The notes beneath the pieces were generated by a model. The model made no database searches. It was not told the origin of the DNA and was given only the letters and a program-made list of their open reading frames with translations. Shown in pieces: positions 1-8,147 of a stretch of 64,000 nucleotides of DNA (position 1 is its first letter; each line of letters begins with the position of its first letter). Source of the DNA: Janthinobacterium sp. BJB426 (GTDB lineage: Bacteria; Pseudomonadota; Gammaproteobacteria; Burkholderiales; Burkholderiaceae_D); assembly GCF_002735705.1 (NCBI RefSeq), contig NZ_PDZL01000025.1, positions 1-64,000 of the forward strand, written 5' to 3'. The position numbers and the translations under genes are program-made.

Positions 1-382
1 TTGCGCGCGATGACCTGCCCAAAGGCTTTTTTACCGGCACCCCGTACTCGTCACGCAGGACGTCGAGAACCGCTTCGAACAGCGCCGATTTCTGTCTTTC
101 TTCCTTGAGTTGACGCTCCAACTCCTTAATGCGTTGCTCTGGCGTCAGTGGCTTGGTCGGCTTGTCTGTCATCATCGCGCTCCCTTGGCTTCGGCCCCGT
201 GGATGCGTCCAATCCTGCAGGCCGTGTTTGCGACACCATACCAAAACTGTCGACCGACCCTGTATTCCGTAGCGTAGTTGCGCCTGCCTGTACGTCATCT
301 CGCCTTTTTCCACCTGCTCGACAACGCTCAATTTAAAAGCCAGACTGTAATCGCGCTGGCTGCGCCTAAACCCTTGTTCCAT
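1..382 (-). CDS. IS3-family transposase OrfA (partial, runs off the left edge)
   Basis: Reading the minus strand from ATG at 382 gives about 127 codons with no stop. The product begins MEQGFRRSQRDYSLAFKL and contains the helix-turn-helix typical of IS3/IS150 OrfA, with GEMTYRQAQLRYGIQGRSTV as the recognition region near residues 28-47. A Lys/Glu/Gln-rich leucine-zipper-like tail follows around residues 80-110. OrfA binds the element ends; the catalytic DDE OrfB normally follows by a -1 frameshift and would lie to the left of the window. Whether the element is intact cannot be judged. Confidence 0.85.
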   Translation of the reverse strand, partial: MEQGFRRSQRDYSLAFKLSVVEQVEKGEMTYRQAQLRYGIQGRSTVLVWCRKHGLQDWTHPRGRSQGSAMMTDKPTKPLTPEQRIKELERQLKEERQKSALFEAVLDVLRDEYGVPVKKPLGRSSRA

Positions 383-435
383 TTGACACTCCATCTCTGC
401 ATCGAAAAAGTGTCAACTTATTCCAGGACGGGTCA
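1..435 (-). mobile_element. Right-hand part of an IS3-family insertion sequence, cut by the window edge
   Basis: A minus-strand transposase orfA fills positions 1-382. About 50 bases beyond its start codon is a likely element end, read on the minus strand as TGACCCGTCCTGGAATAAG, starting near 435. IS3-family ends begin with TG and lie shortly before orfA, which fits. The exact terminal inverted repeat and target duplication cannot be checked because the other end lies outside the window. The element sits just beyond the terminator that follows nusB. Confidence 0.7.
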
Positions 436-442
436 CCGACAG

Positions 443-476
443 CAAAAAGGGCAGACTTTTCAGTCTGCCCTTTTTG
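443..476. terminator. Bidirectional intrinsic terminator between the IS element and nusB
   Basis: The stem AAAAAGGGCAGAC pairs with GTCTGCCCTTTTT around a short loop. The A/T runs on both sides let it work in either direction. It lies about 40 bases after the nusB stop codon and should end the ribBA-ribH-nusB transcript. Confidence 0.85.
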
Positions 477-514
477 CATCCATTGCGGCCTTCGCCGCTG
501 GATCCATACCTATA

Positions 515-985
515 TTACTTGCGCTTGTTGGCGTTAACTTCTTCCTCGCGGAATTTCACTGCCAGTTTATCCAGCACGCCGTTCACATACTTGTGGCCGT
601 CGATACCGCCAAACGACTTGGCCAGCTCGACCGCTTCGTTGATGACGACGCGGTACGGGATTTCCATGTTGTTCTTCAGCTCGAACGCGCCGATCAGCAG
701 GATGCCGTGTTCGATGGGCGACAGTTCCGCGATATTGCGGTCGATCAATGGTGCCATGCTTTCGCGCAGCGCCAGCGAATCCTTGATGGCGCCGTACAGC
801 AGCACCGTGAAATGATCGCCATCGGCCTTGTCGAAACCATGCGCGGCGCGAATATTGTTCACGACGGTGGTCGCGTCTTCATTGTTCAGCAGCCACTGGT
901 ACAAGCCCTGCAGCGCAAACTCGCGCGCGCGGTGACGCGGCGTGCGGTTTTTGCTGGGATTGGCGAGCAAATTTTTCTCAGTCAT
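515..985 (-). CDS. nusB: Transcription antitermination factor NusB
   Basis: The 156-residue product matches full-length NusB. It begins with a short basic leader, then RHRAREFALQGLYQW, the conserved N-terminal helix, and later the ELKNNMEIPYRVVINEAVELAKSFGG block (about residues 101-126) and a YVNGVLDKLA end. NusB binds NusE (S10) and boxA RNA to build the antitermination complex on rRNA operons. It follows ribH on the same strand, the usual ribBA-ribH-nusB order in betaproteobacteria. The roughly 190-base gap to ribH holds a structured repeat, so coupling to ribH may be looser than usual. Confidence 0.97.
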   Translation of the reverse strand: MTEKNLLANPSKNRTPRHRAREFALQGLYQWLLNNEDATTVVNNIRAAHGFDKADGDHFTVLLYGAIKDSLALRESMAPLIDRNIAELSPIEHGILLIGAFELKNNMEIPYRVVINEAVELAKSFGGIDGHKYVNGVLDKLAVKFREEEVNANKRK

Positions 986-1070
986 GATTGTTACCTGTTT
1001 TTAAGTACTTGTTCATTACAAATTCCGACGAGACACTGCGGCACGCTTTTAGGCAGCGCAGCCGCAATTC

Positions 1071-1175
1071 AAGCGTGCGTGAGAAGGATGTCAGGGCAAG
1101 GCGCGAGGCCGAAGACAGTACGAAAGTACGGCGAGGCCTTGCAACGCAGCCATGGCATTCTTATCACACGCGCTT
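1071..1175 (-). repeat. Structured hairpin repeat, copy E, after the ribH stop codon
   Basis: The arms 1071-1090 and 1156-1175 match in inverted orientation at 16 of 20 positions. The right arm overlaps the first two bases of the ribH stop codon on the plus-strand reading. Inside, GCAAGGC pairs with GCCTTGC and the centre is AGTAC-GAAA-GTAC. The layout is the same as five other elements in this window (2855, 15112, 47499, 48406, 56477), although the sequence of this copy is diverged. Confidence 0.7.
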
Positions 1176-1659
1176 AATCTTCGTCGGTGTCCTGCAACTC
1201 TTCTAGCGCTTGCGCCAGATTGGCCATTTCCACTGCCACGCGTGCCGCTTCGGCTCCCTTGACCAGCATGCGCACTTCCGCCTGCTCGTCGTTTTCGGTC
1301 GTCAACACTGCGTTGGCGATCGGGATGCCGTAATCGAGACCGACGCGCGTGATGCCTGCGCCCGATTCGTTCGATACCAGCTCGAAGTGGTAGGTTTCAC
1401 CGCGAATCACGGCGCCCAGTGCGATCAGGGCGTCGAATTGCTCGGTTTCCGCCATTTTTTGCAGAATCAGTGGGATTTCCAGGGCGCCCGGCACGGTCAC
1501 GTGCAGGATATCTTCATCGGCCACGCCCAGCTTGCTCAACTCTTCCAGGCATGCCGACAGCAAGCCACCACCGACGATTTCATTGAATCGTGCCTGGACG
1601 ATACCGACGCGCAAACCTTCGCCGGCAAAATTGGTTTCATATGCTCCTACTGTCATCAT
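1174..1659 (-). CDS. ribH: 6,7-dimethyl-8-ribityllumazine synthase
   Basis: The 161-residue product has the lumazine synthase landmarks: VGIVQARFNE near the N-terminus, VTVPGALEIP (about residues 54-63), and ALGAVIRGETYHFELVSNES with the catalytic His. It condenses 5-amino-6-ribitylaminouracil with 3,4-dihydroxy-2-butanone 4-phosphate, the penultimate step of riboflavin synthesis, as a cytosolic icosahedral or smaller assembly. It lies 56 bases after ribBA, whose product supplies its second substrate. The tail is acidic (EELQDTDED). Two adjacent ATG codons open the frame and either could be used. Confidence 0.97.
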   Translation of the reverse strand: MMTVGAYETNFAGEGLRVGIVQARFNEIVGGGLLSACLEELSKLGVADEDILHVTVPGALEIPLILQKMAETEQFDALIALGAVIRGETYHFELVSNESGAGITRVGLDYGIPIANAVLTTENDEQAEVRMLVKGAEAARVAVEMANLAQALEELQDTDED

Positions 1660-1715
1660 AAGCCTCTTTAATCTGGTGGTTCAGGGCGACACACACATGC
1701 CGCCATCGTTTACTC

Positions 1716-2837
1716 TCACATCGACGTCTGGCCAGGATGGCACTGAAAACCTGTTACTTCCAGGTCGAAACCGGCCATCGACGGCATCTTGCGGGGGCTG
1801 GCCAGCAATTGCATCTTGCTCACGCCCAGGTCGCGCAGGATTTGTGCGCCGATGCCGTAGCTGCGCAAGTCCATGCTGGCGGCGCGGCCTTTCGGCTTGG
1901 CTTGCGGCGTATCGAGCGCGGCGAACTGGGCAAACAGCTCGCTCGACGTCTCGCCGCAGTTCAGCAAGACCATCACACCCCGCTCAGCCTGCTTGATGGC
2001 GGCCATCGAGGCGGCCACCGTCCACGAGTGGGTGGTCGCTTCGCTTTCCAGCACGTCCAGCAGGGAAACGGGCTGATGCACGCGCACCAGCGCTTCCAGG
2101 CCGGGGGCCAGGTCGCCGTGCACGAGGGCCAGGTGGGCCGACGCGCTAGGCTTGTCGCGGAAGGCGATCAGGCGGAATTCGCCGTGCGCCGTATGCAGGG
2201 TACGCTCGGCAACGCGCTCGACCAGGGATTCCGTCTGGCTGCGGTAATGGATCAGGTCGGCAATCGTGCCGATTTTCAGGCCATGCTGCTCGGCAAATAC
2301 CAGCAAGTCCGGCAGGCGCGCCATGGTGCCGTCATCCTTCATGATTTCGCAAATCACGGACGCGGGCGTCAGGCCGGCCATGGCCGTCAGGTCGCAACCG
2401 GCTTCCGTATGGCCTGCGCGCATCAGCACGCCGCCTTTTTGCGCTTTCAGCGGGAAGATATGGCCAGGCTGGACAATATCGCTGGGCTGCGTGCCCTTGG
2501 CAACCGCGACCTGGATGGTCTTGGCGCGGTCGGCGGCGGAAATGCCTGTCGTCACGCCTTCGGCCGCTTCGATGGAAACAGTAAAGTTGGTGCCGTAGGC
2601 GGTGCCGTTGCGCGACGTCATCATCGACAGGTTCAGCTCGTCGCAACGCTCTTCCGTCAGGGTCAGGCAGACCAGGCCACGCGCATGCGTGATCATGAAA
2701 TTGATGGCTTCAGGTGTCACGAAATCGGCGGCAAGCACCAGATCGCCTTCATTTTCCCGGTCTTCTTCATCGACCAGTATCACCATGCGGCCGGCGCGTA
2801 ATTCAGCGACGATCTCTTCGGTGCTTGATATTGACAT
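1716..2837 (-). CDS. ribB: 3,4-dihydroxy-2-butanone-4-phosphate synthase with degenerate GTP cyclohydrolase II-like domain (RibBX type)
   Basis: Residues 1-205 form the DHBP synthase, which converts ribulose 5-phosphate to DHBP plus formate. The acidic active-site loop DEEDRENEGDL is near residue 24 and HTEAGCDLT near residue 142. Residues 206-373 look like RibA, but the zinc-binding Cys triad of GTP cyclohydrolase II is absent: the region after RVHQPVSLLDVLESEA carries no Cys. The C-terminal half is therefore probably not catalytic for GTP cyclohydrolase II, as in known betaproteobacterial RibBX hybrids, and a separate RibA must exist elsewhere. A hairpin repeat lies 18 bases upstream of the start. 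Confidence 0.93.
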   Translation of the reverse strand: MSISSTEEIVAELRAGRMVILVDEEDRENEGDLVLAADFVTPEAINFMITHARGLVCLTLTEERCDELNLSMMTSRNGTAYGTNFTVSIEAAEGVTTGISAADRAKTIQVAVAKGTQPSDIVQPGHIFPLKAQKGGVLMRAGHTEAGCDLTAMAGLTPASVICEIMKDDGTMARLPDLLVFAEQHGLKIGTIADLIHYRSQTESLVERVAERTLHTAHGEFRLIAFRDKPSASAHLALVHGDLAPGLEALVRVHQPVSLLDVLESEATTHSWTVAASMAAIKQAERGVMVLLNCGETSSELFAQFAALDTPQAKPKGRAASMDLRSYGIGAQILRDLGVSKMQLLASPRKMPSMAGFDLEVTGFQCHPGQTSM

Positions 2838-2854
2838 TATTCATCCTCTGAAGA

Positions 2855-2970
2855 CGCCTGGCAAAACCTGCTGCGCGTCGGTATAGGCGGCTTGCGATGC
2901 TCACCGTACCTTCGTACGGTTGCGCTTCTCAGCCACCTCTCCCTTCCGCTCGCGACGGTTTTGCCGGGCG
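2855..2970. repeat. Structured hairpin repeat, copy A, in the ribB leader
   Basis: The outer arms CGCCTGGCAAAACC (2855-2868) and GGTTTTGCCGGGCG (2957-2970) are complementary except for one G-T. The centre is CCGTAC-CTTC-GTACGG. The interior closely matches the copies at 48406 and 56477, including the shared TTGCGCTTCTC block. This is the only copy next to a start codon rather than a stop codon; it would lie in the ribB 5' leader if transcription starts further upstream. Confidence 0.8.
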
Positions 2971-3264
2971 TTGTTAATGAAACTAAAAACTGAAACTAAA
3001 TATCGAGCGCGAATACTCCGCGGATTTCCGGGAATTTTCTTATAACCTGCTATTTTAAAGGATTTAGCGCTTGCAGACCTGAAATAAGACAGCTTTGCGG
3101 CACGGATGCCGCAGCTAGTCCCGCAAAACGCCCATTCCCTGATCCAGCGCACACGGCGGCGGCAAGGCGCGCGCCGCCGGCCTTGCAAAGAGCATAAGAT
3201 CGGCCAGTCACCGTCACGGCGCTGACACCCCTCTCGCAGCGACACCCCACACAGGAGCGGCAAC
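2971..3264. other. Divergent intergenic region between ribB and osmC
   Basis: No gene is supported here. The stretch near 2990-3060 is AT-richer and could hold the ribB promoter on the minus strand. A clear AGGAG ribosome site at 3254-3258 serves osmC. I looked for the conserved FMN riboswitch blocks on both strands and did not see them. Confidence 0.5.
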
Positions 3265-3690
3265 ATGAAAACCAACGGATCGGCCATCTGGTCAGGCGGC
3301 ATCAAGGACGGCAAGGGCGCCATCAGCACGCGCAGCGGCGCCCTGCAGGAATATCCCTACGGCTTTGCCAGCCGCTTCGAAGGCAAGCCCGGCACCAATC
3401 CCGAGGAATTGATCGGCGCCGCGCACGCGGGCTGCTTCACCATGGCCCTGTCGCTGATCCTCGGCGAAGCGGGCCTGACGGCGGAAAAGATGGACACGAC
3501 GGCCGAAGTGACCCTCGACAAGGTCGACGACGGCTTTGCCATCACGGCCGTCCATCTGATCCTGAAAGCAAAGATACCGGGCGCCGACCAGGCCAGATTC
3601 GAGGAGTTGACAGGCAAGGCCAAGGCCGGCTGCCCCGTGTCGAAGCTGCTTAAAGCCAACATTACCCTGGACGCCACCCTGCTGCCCTAG
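3265..3690 (+). CDS. osmC: OsmC family peroxiredoxin
   Basis: The 141-residue product matches OsmC length and pattern. The two redox cysteines are Cys57 in AHAGCFT and Cys123 in AGCPVSK. OsmC proteins reduce organic hydroperoxides in the cytosol through this Cys pair and are typically induced by osmotic or peroxide stress. The start has a strong AGGAG site. The gene meets the minus-strand gene on its right tail to tail: the four bases CTAG at 3687-3690 supply the TAG stop of both. Confidence 0.93.
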   Translation: MKTNGSAIWSGGIKDGKGAISTRSGALQEYPYGFASRFEGKPGTNPEELIGAAHAGCFTMALSLILGEAGLTAEKMDTTAEVTLDKVDDGFAITAVHLILKAKIPGADQARFEELTGKAKAGCPVSKLLKANITLDATLLP

Positions 3691-5084
3691 ATTTTAGGCA
3701 CGGGCTTGACGGGCGCCACGGCAGCGACGGGTGCCACCAGCGGCAGGCGCGAGTCGCTGGCCGGCAATGGCCGGTTCATCAACCCCGGATTCAGGGCTGC
3801 ATTGTTCAGGTTATAGGCGGCAATGGCTGCCGCCACGGACGGGTCTTGCGATGACGGCGGCGGCACGGCCATGCCCGCGTTTTGCGCAGCCAGCTCTTGC
3901 GCCTGCGTATTTTGCCGGGCCAACTGGGCTTGCGCCGTCGCCAGGCCCGCATCGGCTTGCCCCTGCGCCGCACGCGCCAGCGACTGCGCCCGGTCACTGG
4001 CCGCCTGAGCCGCCATTTGCGCATCGCTGGCGGCCAGTTGCGCCCGCGCCGCATCATCCGCCGCCGCTTGCGCCTGCTGCTGCAATCCCTGCTGCTGCAC
4101 CTGCCCCTGGCGCAGTTCGTCCACGCGTGCCGCTTCCTGCTGCTTCGCCTGCTGATCGGTATTGATGCGTTCGCTGTCGATGCGTTGGGTATCGACGCGC
4201 TGCTTGTCCGCGCGCTGCGCCTGCAGTAGTTCCGCTGCATCGGCGGCGGCTTGCGCCGACGGCTGCGGCCGCAGCTCCTGCAAGTCCAGGTTCAGTTCTT
4301 CCGCTTCCAGCTGCTGCTGCAGTTCCAGTTGCCGCTGCGCAATGGCGATCGTCTGCGGCGGCGCCTCGTCGACGACCTGCGGCGGCGCGTCCTGTAAGGT
4401 TTGCGCGGCACTGGACGGCAGTGTTTCGCCTGTCAAATCCGCTTCGACATTGCTCGCCAGCGGCGCGCCCTGCTGCCGGGCCAGCACGGCACCCACCTGC
4501 GCCAGCACGTCCGTTCCCTGTTGCAAGGCGTCCAGAGTGGCATTGCTGTCGGCCGCATACGCGGCCTGCAACGTTGCAGCATCGACATCTTCATTGCGCA
4601 GATCGATGCCGATGCGGGCCAGCTGCGCTTGCGTAAGCAAGTTGCCGTCCTGCGCCAGCGCGGCCGCCGCATCCGTCGTGCCATCGCCCGACAGCAAATC
4701 GTAGCGCTGCGCCAGGCTGCCCGGCGTATCGCCGGCCGTCGCCAGTTGGCTGGCATCGATGCCGCTCGTTTGCAGCTGGGCGAACGATTCCGTCAACTGC
4801 CGCGCCACCGCCAGCAAGTCGTCATTGACATTCACGGGGGTATTCGCCGCCCTGCCCTCTTCCGTGGCGCCCTGCAAGGCCAGTAGTTGCCGGCGCGACA
4901 AGGCCACACCGGACAGAAACTGGCCCAGTGGGGAGATGTCGACCTGGGTCGAGGACAGGATGGTATTGAGAGCCGCCGCGCCGGAAGGCAGCACGGGCAG
5001 CGCAGGCGCCAGAGGTGCCGTTGCGCCCACGCGGGACGTGGCCGGGATGGTGTTGGGCACGGTTGCGCGCGAAATCAGGTCCAT
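3687..5084 (-). CDS. Unknown Ala/Gln-rich protein with a central coiled coil
   Basis: I do not recognise a family for this 465-residue product. It has no signal peptide or membrane segment. The first ~200 residues look globular, with helical runs such as ISPLGQFLSGVALSRRQLL. Residues 240-400 are dominated by Gln, Ala, Arg and Asp heptad-like runs (QRVDTQRIDSERINTD, then long AQ stretches), predicting an extended coiled coil. The tail is Pro/Val-rich. GGAGG precedes the ATG. It lies between osmC and ribE but is separated from ribE by about 100 bases, so an operon with the riboflavin genes is doubtful. Confidence 0.8.
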   Translation of the reverse strand: MDLISRATVPNTIPATSRVGATAPLAPALPVLPSGAAALNTILSSTQVDISPLGQFLSGVALSRRQLLALQGATEEGRAANTPVNVNDDLLAVARQLTESFAQLQTSGIDASQLATAGDTPGSLAQRYDLLSGDGTTDAAAALAQDGNLLTQAQLARIGIDLRNEDVDAATLQAAYAADSNATLDALQQGTDVLAQVGAVLARQQGAPLASNVEADLTGETLPSSAAQTLQDAPPQVVDEAPPQTIAIAQRQLELQQQLEAEELNLDLQELRPQPSAQAAADAAELLQAQRADKQRVDTQRIDSERINTDQQAKQQEAARVDELRQGQVQQQGLQQQAQAAADDAARAQLAASDAQMAAQAASDRAQSLARAAQGQADAGLATAQAQLARQNTQAQELAAQNAGMAVPPPSSQDPSVAAAIAAYNLNNAALNPGLMNRPLPASDSRLPLVAPVAAVAPVKPVPKI

Positions 5085-5183
5085 GGCTAGCCTCCACTGC
5101 GGAAAGCTTCATAGTATGCGCGTCTGCAAGAAAAGCAACACACGCCTGGCAAGGCGGCAGGTGTGTTGCCTTACGCTGTGGTG

Positions 5184-5819
5184 TTAAGCGGCAGCCTTGT
5201 CCAGCGACAACATGCGCTCGACATAGCGGGCGATCAGGTCGATTTCAAGGTTGACCTTGCCATCAACCGTCAAGTGTTTCAAGGTCGTCATGGCGATCGT
5301 GTGCGGGATCAGGTTGATCGAGAAGCGGCAGCCATTGACGGCGCCCGCGCCCAGGTCTTCCACGCGGTTGACGGTCAGGGACACGCCATTGACGACGATG
5401 GAACCTTTGAAGGCCAGGTATTTCGCCAGTTCATGCGGCGCTTCGATCACCAGTTCCCACGATTCGCCCACGGCTTCGAACTTGCGCACGATGCCCAAGC
5501 CATCGACGTGGCCGGAAACCAGGTGGCCGCCCAGGCGCTCGGCCAAGGTCAGGGCTTTTTCCAGGTTGACTTCCGTGGTGGTATCGAGACCCACGGTGCA
5601 ATTGAGGCTTTCGCGCGAGACATCGACGGCAAAGCCCGTGTCCGACTTTTCCACCACCGTCATGCAGGCGCCATTGATGGCGATGGAGTCGCCCAGGGCC
5701 ACATCGGCCAGCGGCAAGCCGCCCGCGTGGATGTTCAGACGCACGCCTGCATCGAGGCCGCCGTCGAGTGCTTGCACGGTTTCAATCTTGCCGATGGCGG
5801 CAACAATTCCTGTAAACAT
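5184..5819 (-). CDS. ribE: Riboflavin synthase, alpha chain
   Basis: The 211-residue product starts MFTGIVAAIG, the signature of riboflavin synthase, and contains two lumazine-binding repeats: residues 1-97 (GDSIAINGACMTV) and 98-200 (GSIVVNGVSLTV). The trimer dismutates two 6,7-dimethyl-8-ribityllumazine molecules to riboflavin and the pyrimidine precursor, using the product of ribH. It follows ribD by about 30 bases and has an AAGG ribosome site, so the two are probably co-transcribed. The symbol is ribE in Pseudomonas usage and ribC in E. coli. Confidence 0.96.
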   Translation of the reverse strand: MFTGIVAAIGKIETVQALDGGLDAGVRLNIHAGGLPLADVALGDSIAINGACMTVVEKSDTGFAVDVSRESLNCTVGLDTTTEVNLEKALTLAERLGGHLVSGHVDGLGIVRKFEAVGESWELVIEAPHELAKYLAFKGSIVVNGVSLTVNRVEDLGAGAVNGCRFSINLIPHTIAMTTLKHLTVDGKVNLEIDLIARYVERMLSLDKAAA

Positions 5820-5849
5820 GGAGCTAACCTTATAAAAATGATGAAAGTT

Positions 5850-6983
5850 TTAATTGCGCTGGGCGAATCTTGCAAGGATACGCACATCTTCGCCCACTTG
5901 CTGAACCTGGTGAAATTGCAAAGTGCGCTGCTGCTTGATATCCGTCAAGGCGGGCAAGGCAAACATGCCTTGCGCATCGCCCAGCAAGGTGGGCGCCAGG
6001 TAGACCAGCAACTCGTCGACGCAGCCTTCGCGTATCAGCGAACCGTTCAGTTTGGAGCCGGCCTCGACGTGGACTTCATTGATTTGCCGGCGTCCCAGTT
6101 CCAGCATCAGCGCGGCCAGATCGACCTTGCCGTCCCCGTTCGGCAGCATGATGACTTCCGCGCCCAGGGCGCGCAGCTGCGCTTCTTTCTCGGGATTGGC
6201 CACGGCCGCCACGATCCACGTGCCACCGCCAGCAAGGATGCGCGCATCGAGGCTGATGTCGAGCCGGCTGTCGACGACGATGCGGCGCGGCTGGCGCGGC
6301 GTTTCGACGGCGCGCACGTTCAGTTGCGGGTCGTCCGCCTTGACGGTGCCGATGCCCGTCAGGATGGCGCAGGCGCGCGCGCGCCAGGCGTGGCCATCGG
6401 CGCGCGCTGCGGGACCTGTGATCCACTGGCTTTGGCCATTGTGCAAGGCCGTCATGCCATCCAGGCTGGCTGCCGTTTTCAGGCGCACCCACGGCTTGCC
6501 GTGCTGCATGCGCGAAAAGAAGCCGATATTCATTTCATACGCCTCATCGGCCAGCACATCCGTGGTGACGGCGATGCCGGCCGCTTCCAGCTTGGCCAGT
6601 CCCTGCCCCGCCACCAGCGGGTTCGGATCCGTCATGGCGGCCACGACGCGGCCCAGCCCCGCGCGCACGAGCGCATCGGAGCATGGCGGCGTGCGGCCGT
6701 GGTGGTTGCACGGTTCGAGGGTGACATAGGCCGTGGCGCCGCGCACGTCGTTGCCGCGCGCCGCCGCATTGGCCAGCGCTTGCACCTCGGCATGATCCTG
6801 CCCGGCCGCCTGCGTCACGCCGGCGCCGATCACCTGGCCATCCCTGACGATCACGCAGCCGATGCGGGGATTGGGCGAGGTCGTGTACAAACCGCGCGCA
6901 GCCCATTCCAGCGCCAGGCGCATGCCATCGATATCATTGAGTATTTCCACGGGCTTCTTTGCTTGAAGGTGATTAATTGGCAA
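5850..6983 (-). CDS. ribD: Bifunctional diaminohydroxyphosphoribosylaminopyrimidine deaminase / 5-amino-6-(5-phosphoribosylamino)uracil reductase
   Basis: The N-terminal deaminase domain (to about residue 160) has the zinc motif HAEVQAL and PCNHHGRTPPC. The C-terminal reductase domain has the GxSxSG-type region KTAASLDGMTA and a long Rossmann-like part ending in AFTLLGDAQGMF-like residues. Together they carry out steps 2 and 3 of riboflavin synthesis. The start is uncertain: the longest form uses TTG at 6983, but GTG at 6950 or ATG at 6923 (MRLALEWAARG) would match the start of E. coli RibD better. It lies 7 bases after fimT, so it may be read through from the pilin operon. Confidence 0.93.
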   Translation of the reverse strand: MPINHLQAKKPVEILNDIDGMRLALEWAARGLYTTSPNPRIGCVIVRDGQVIGAGVTQAAGQDHAEVQALANAAARGNDVRGATAYVTLEPCNHHGRTPPCSDALVRAGLGRVVAAMTDPNPLVAGQGLAKLEAAGIAVTTDVLADEAYEMNIGFFSRMQHGKPWVRLKTAASLDGMTALHNGQSQWITGPAARADGHAWRARACAILTGIGTVKADDPQLNVRAVETPRQPRRIVVDSRLDISLDARILAGGGTWIVAAVANPEKEAQLRALGAEVIMLPNGDGKVDLAALMLELGRRQINEVHVEAGSKLNGSLIREGCVDELLVYLAPTLLGDAQGMFALPALTDIKQQRTLQFHQVQQVGEDVRILARFAQRN

Positions 6984-6989
6984 ATCTTG

Positions 6990-7583
6990 CTACGAACTGT
7001 CGGCCACGCCGCTGCAATTGGCCGCCTGCTGCTGCGGATCGCACACGCGCACCCTGCCCAGCATATTGATTTTAATATGGCGCACCTGCTTTCCCAAAGC
7101 CAGGGACAAGGTACCCCAGCGTGCCGCCAGGCTATTGGTCGCGCTGCAACTGCGTCCTGCGCCATTGTAGGCGATATAAAACGGCGCCGTGGCCGACGAG
7201 AATGCGAACTGGGCCGTGATGCCCTCCGGCAGCGGTCCCTGGCGGAACAGCAATTCGTCATCGCCATCGAACACGAGGTTGGCATTGCGGTCGACGAAGA
7301 TCATCCAGCCCGTGCGCCAGTCCGTGCCCCCGGGTCCGGCCGGCATCAGCAGCACGCGCTGTCCCCGCGCCATCGCCTGCGCCCGCGTCAATTCGATGGC
7401 CGAGAACAAGTCCGTGGCGGCCGCGCGCACTTGCTGGCGCGCCAGCACCTGCTGCAAGCTGGGCATGGAAGCGGCCGCCAGCAGCGCGGCAATCGCCAGC
7501 ACGGCCAGCAATTCGAGCATGGTGTGCCCGACGGTGTGCCCCAAGGTTTGCCAGCTCCGCGGTAGCCACTTGCGCATGGCCAT
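6990..7583 (-). CDS. fimT: Type IV pilus minor pilin, FimT/GspH family
   Basis: The 197-residue product has a class III prepilin leader ending in a G, then HTMLELLAVLAIAALLAAASMP, the hydrophobic N-terminal helix with the conserved Glu. A GspH-like C-terminal domain follows (RAQAMARGQRVLLMP, WRTGWMIFVDRN). FimT/GspH proteins sit in the pseudopilus tip or prime the assembly of the type IV pilus, and FimT has been linked to DNA uptake. It is the last gene of the pilV-W-X-Y1-E-fimT run and starts 3 bases after the pilE stop. Met3 is an alternative start. Confidence 0.85.
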   Translation of the reverse strand: MAMRKWLPRSWQTLGHTVGHTMLELLAVLAIAALLAAASMPSLQQVLARQQVRAAATDLFSAIELTRAQAMARGQRVLLMPAGPGGTDWRTGWMIFVDRNANLVFDGDDELLFRQGPLPEGITAQFAFSSATAPFYIAYNGAGRSCSATNSLAARWGTLSLALGKQVRHIKINMLGRVRVCDPQQQAANCSGVADSS

Positions 7584-7586
7584 GGC

Positions 7587-8090
7587 CTAGCGCCAGCAAT
7601 GGCTGGCCGGGCCGCTGCTGCCGCGCTGGCCCGTGCTGTTCAGGGACAGGACACCGCAATCGGCATCCTGGAACTGCGCGTCAACCTTGGTCGTGCCTGG
7701 CATGGCGCGCAACAGCACGCATTGCCCGATCGCCAGGCCGGGACAGGCCAGCGCCTCGATTTCATACGCGCTGTCGGCCGCGCCCCCTTCGCCGGACCAC
7801 CATGGAAACTGCTGCGCCTGAGACGCCGGCGACGCCGAGGAAAAGGCCAGATAGCGGTTGTTTTGCGAGTAATAGCGCTCCTGCTGCTGCATCAGCCGCA
7901 GCAGCGCCGCCTGCCCCTGCACCCGTTTGGCGCGCACGACATGGCTGTGATAAGCGGGCGCGGCCAGTGCCAGCAGCAGGCTCATGATCGCCAGCGCGGA
8001 CAGCAATTCGATCAGGCTGAAGCCCGCCGGATTGGCAGCAGGAGCGCCACCGTTCGCATCGAACCCGTTCCGCCTTGCCAGCGTCCCCAT
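7587..8090 (-). CDS. pilE: Type IV pilin-like protein, PilE family
   Basis: From ATG at 8090, which has a GGGGAAG ribosome site, the product is 167 residues. A long leader of about 23 residues ends in G, followed by FSLIELLSALAIMSLLLALAAPAY, the prepilin cleavage site and transmembrane helix. After that come RVQGQAALLRLMQQQERYYSQNNRY, typical of PilE-like minor pilins, and a C-terminal disulfide region with Cys near ALACPGL, GQCVLL, DADCG and SHCWR. PilE-type proteins accompany PilVWXY1 and prime pilus assembly. A longer TTG-started form from 8108 is possible but has a weaker context. Confidence 0.87.
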   Translation of the reverse strand: MGTLARRNGFDANGGAPAANPAGFSLIELLSALAIMSLLLALAAPAYHSHVVRAKRVQGQAALLRLMQQQERYYSQNNRYLAFSSASPASQAQQFPWWSGEGGAADSAYEIEALACPGLAIGQCVLLRAMPGTTKVDAQFQDADCGVLSLNSTGQRGSSGPASHCWR

Positions 8091-8147
8091 GCGACTTCCC
8101 CTTTCCAAAAAGCGCCAGCCACTACGCTGCGCCGGCCTTGCCGGGGC

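Noticed and set aside
2838..3264. FMN riboswitch upstream of ribB
   Set aside because: I looked for the conserved blocks of the FMN aptamer on both strands here and before ribD and did not find them. The long hairpin in this leader is a member of the dispersed repeat family instead.
3800..4340. Tandem DNA repeat or CRISPR-like array in the Gln/Ala region
   Set aside because: The repetitiveness comes from GCC/CAG-type codons in one long open frame. Units vary in length and there are no spacers.
5163..7565. 800-codon open frame on the plus strand opposite ribE and ribD
   Set aside because: It is the antisense shadow of real, recognisable genes in a high-GC sequence. It has no ribosome site and no recognisable domain. 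The same applies to long frames at 7599-9770, 17260-19776, 36329-38308 and 56733-59237.
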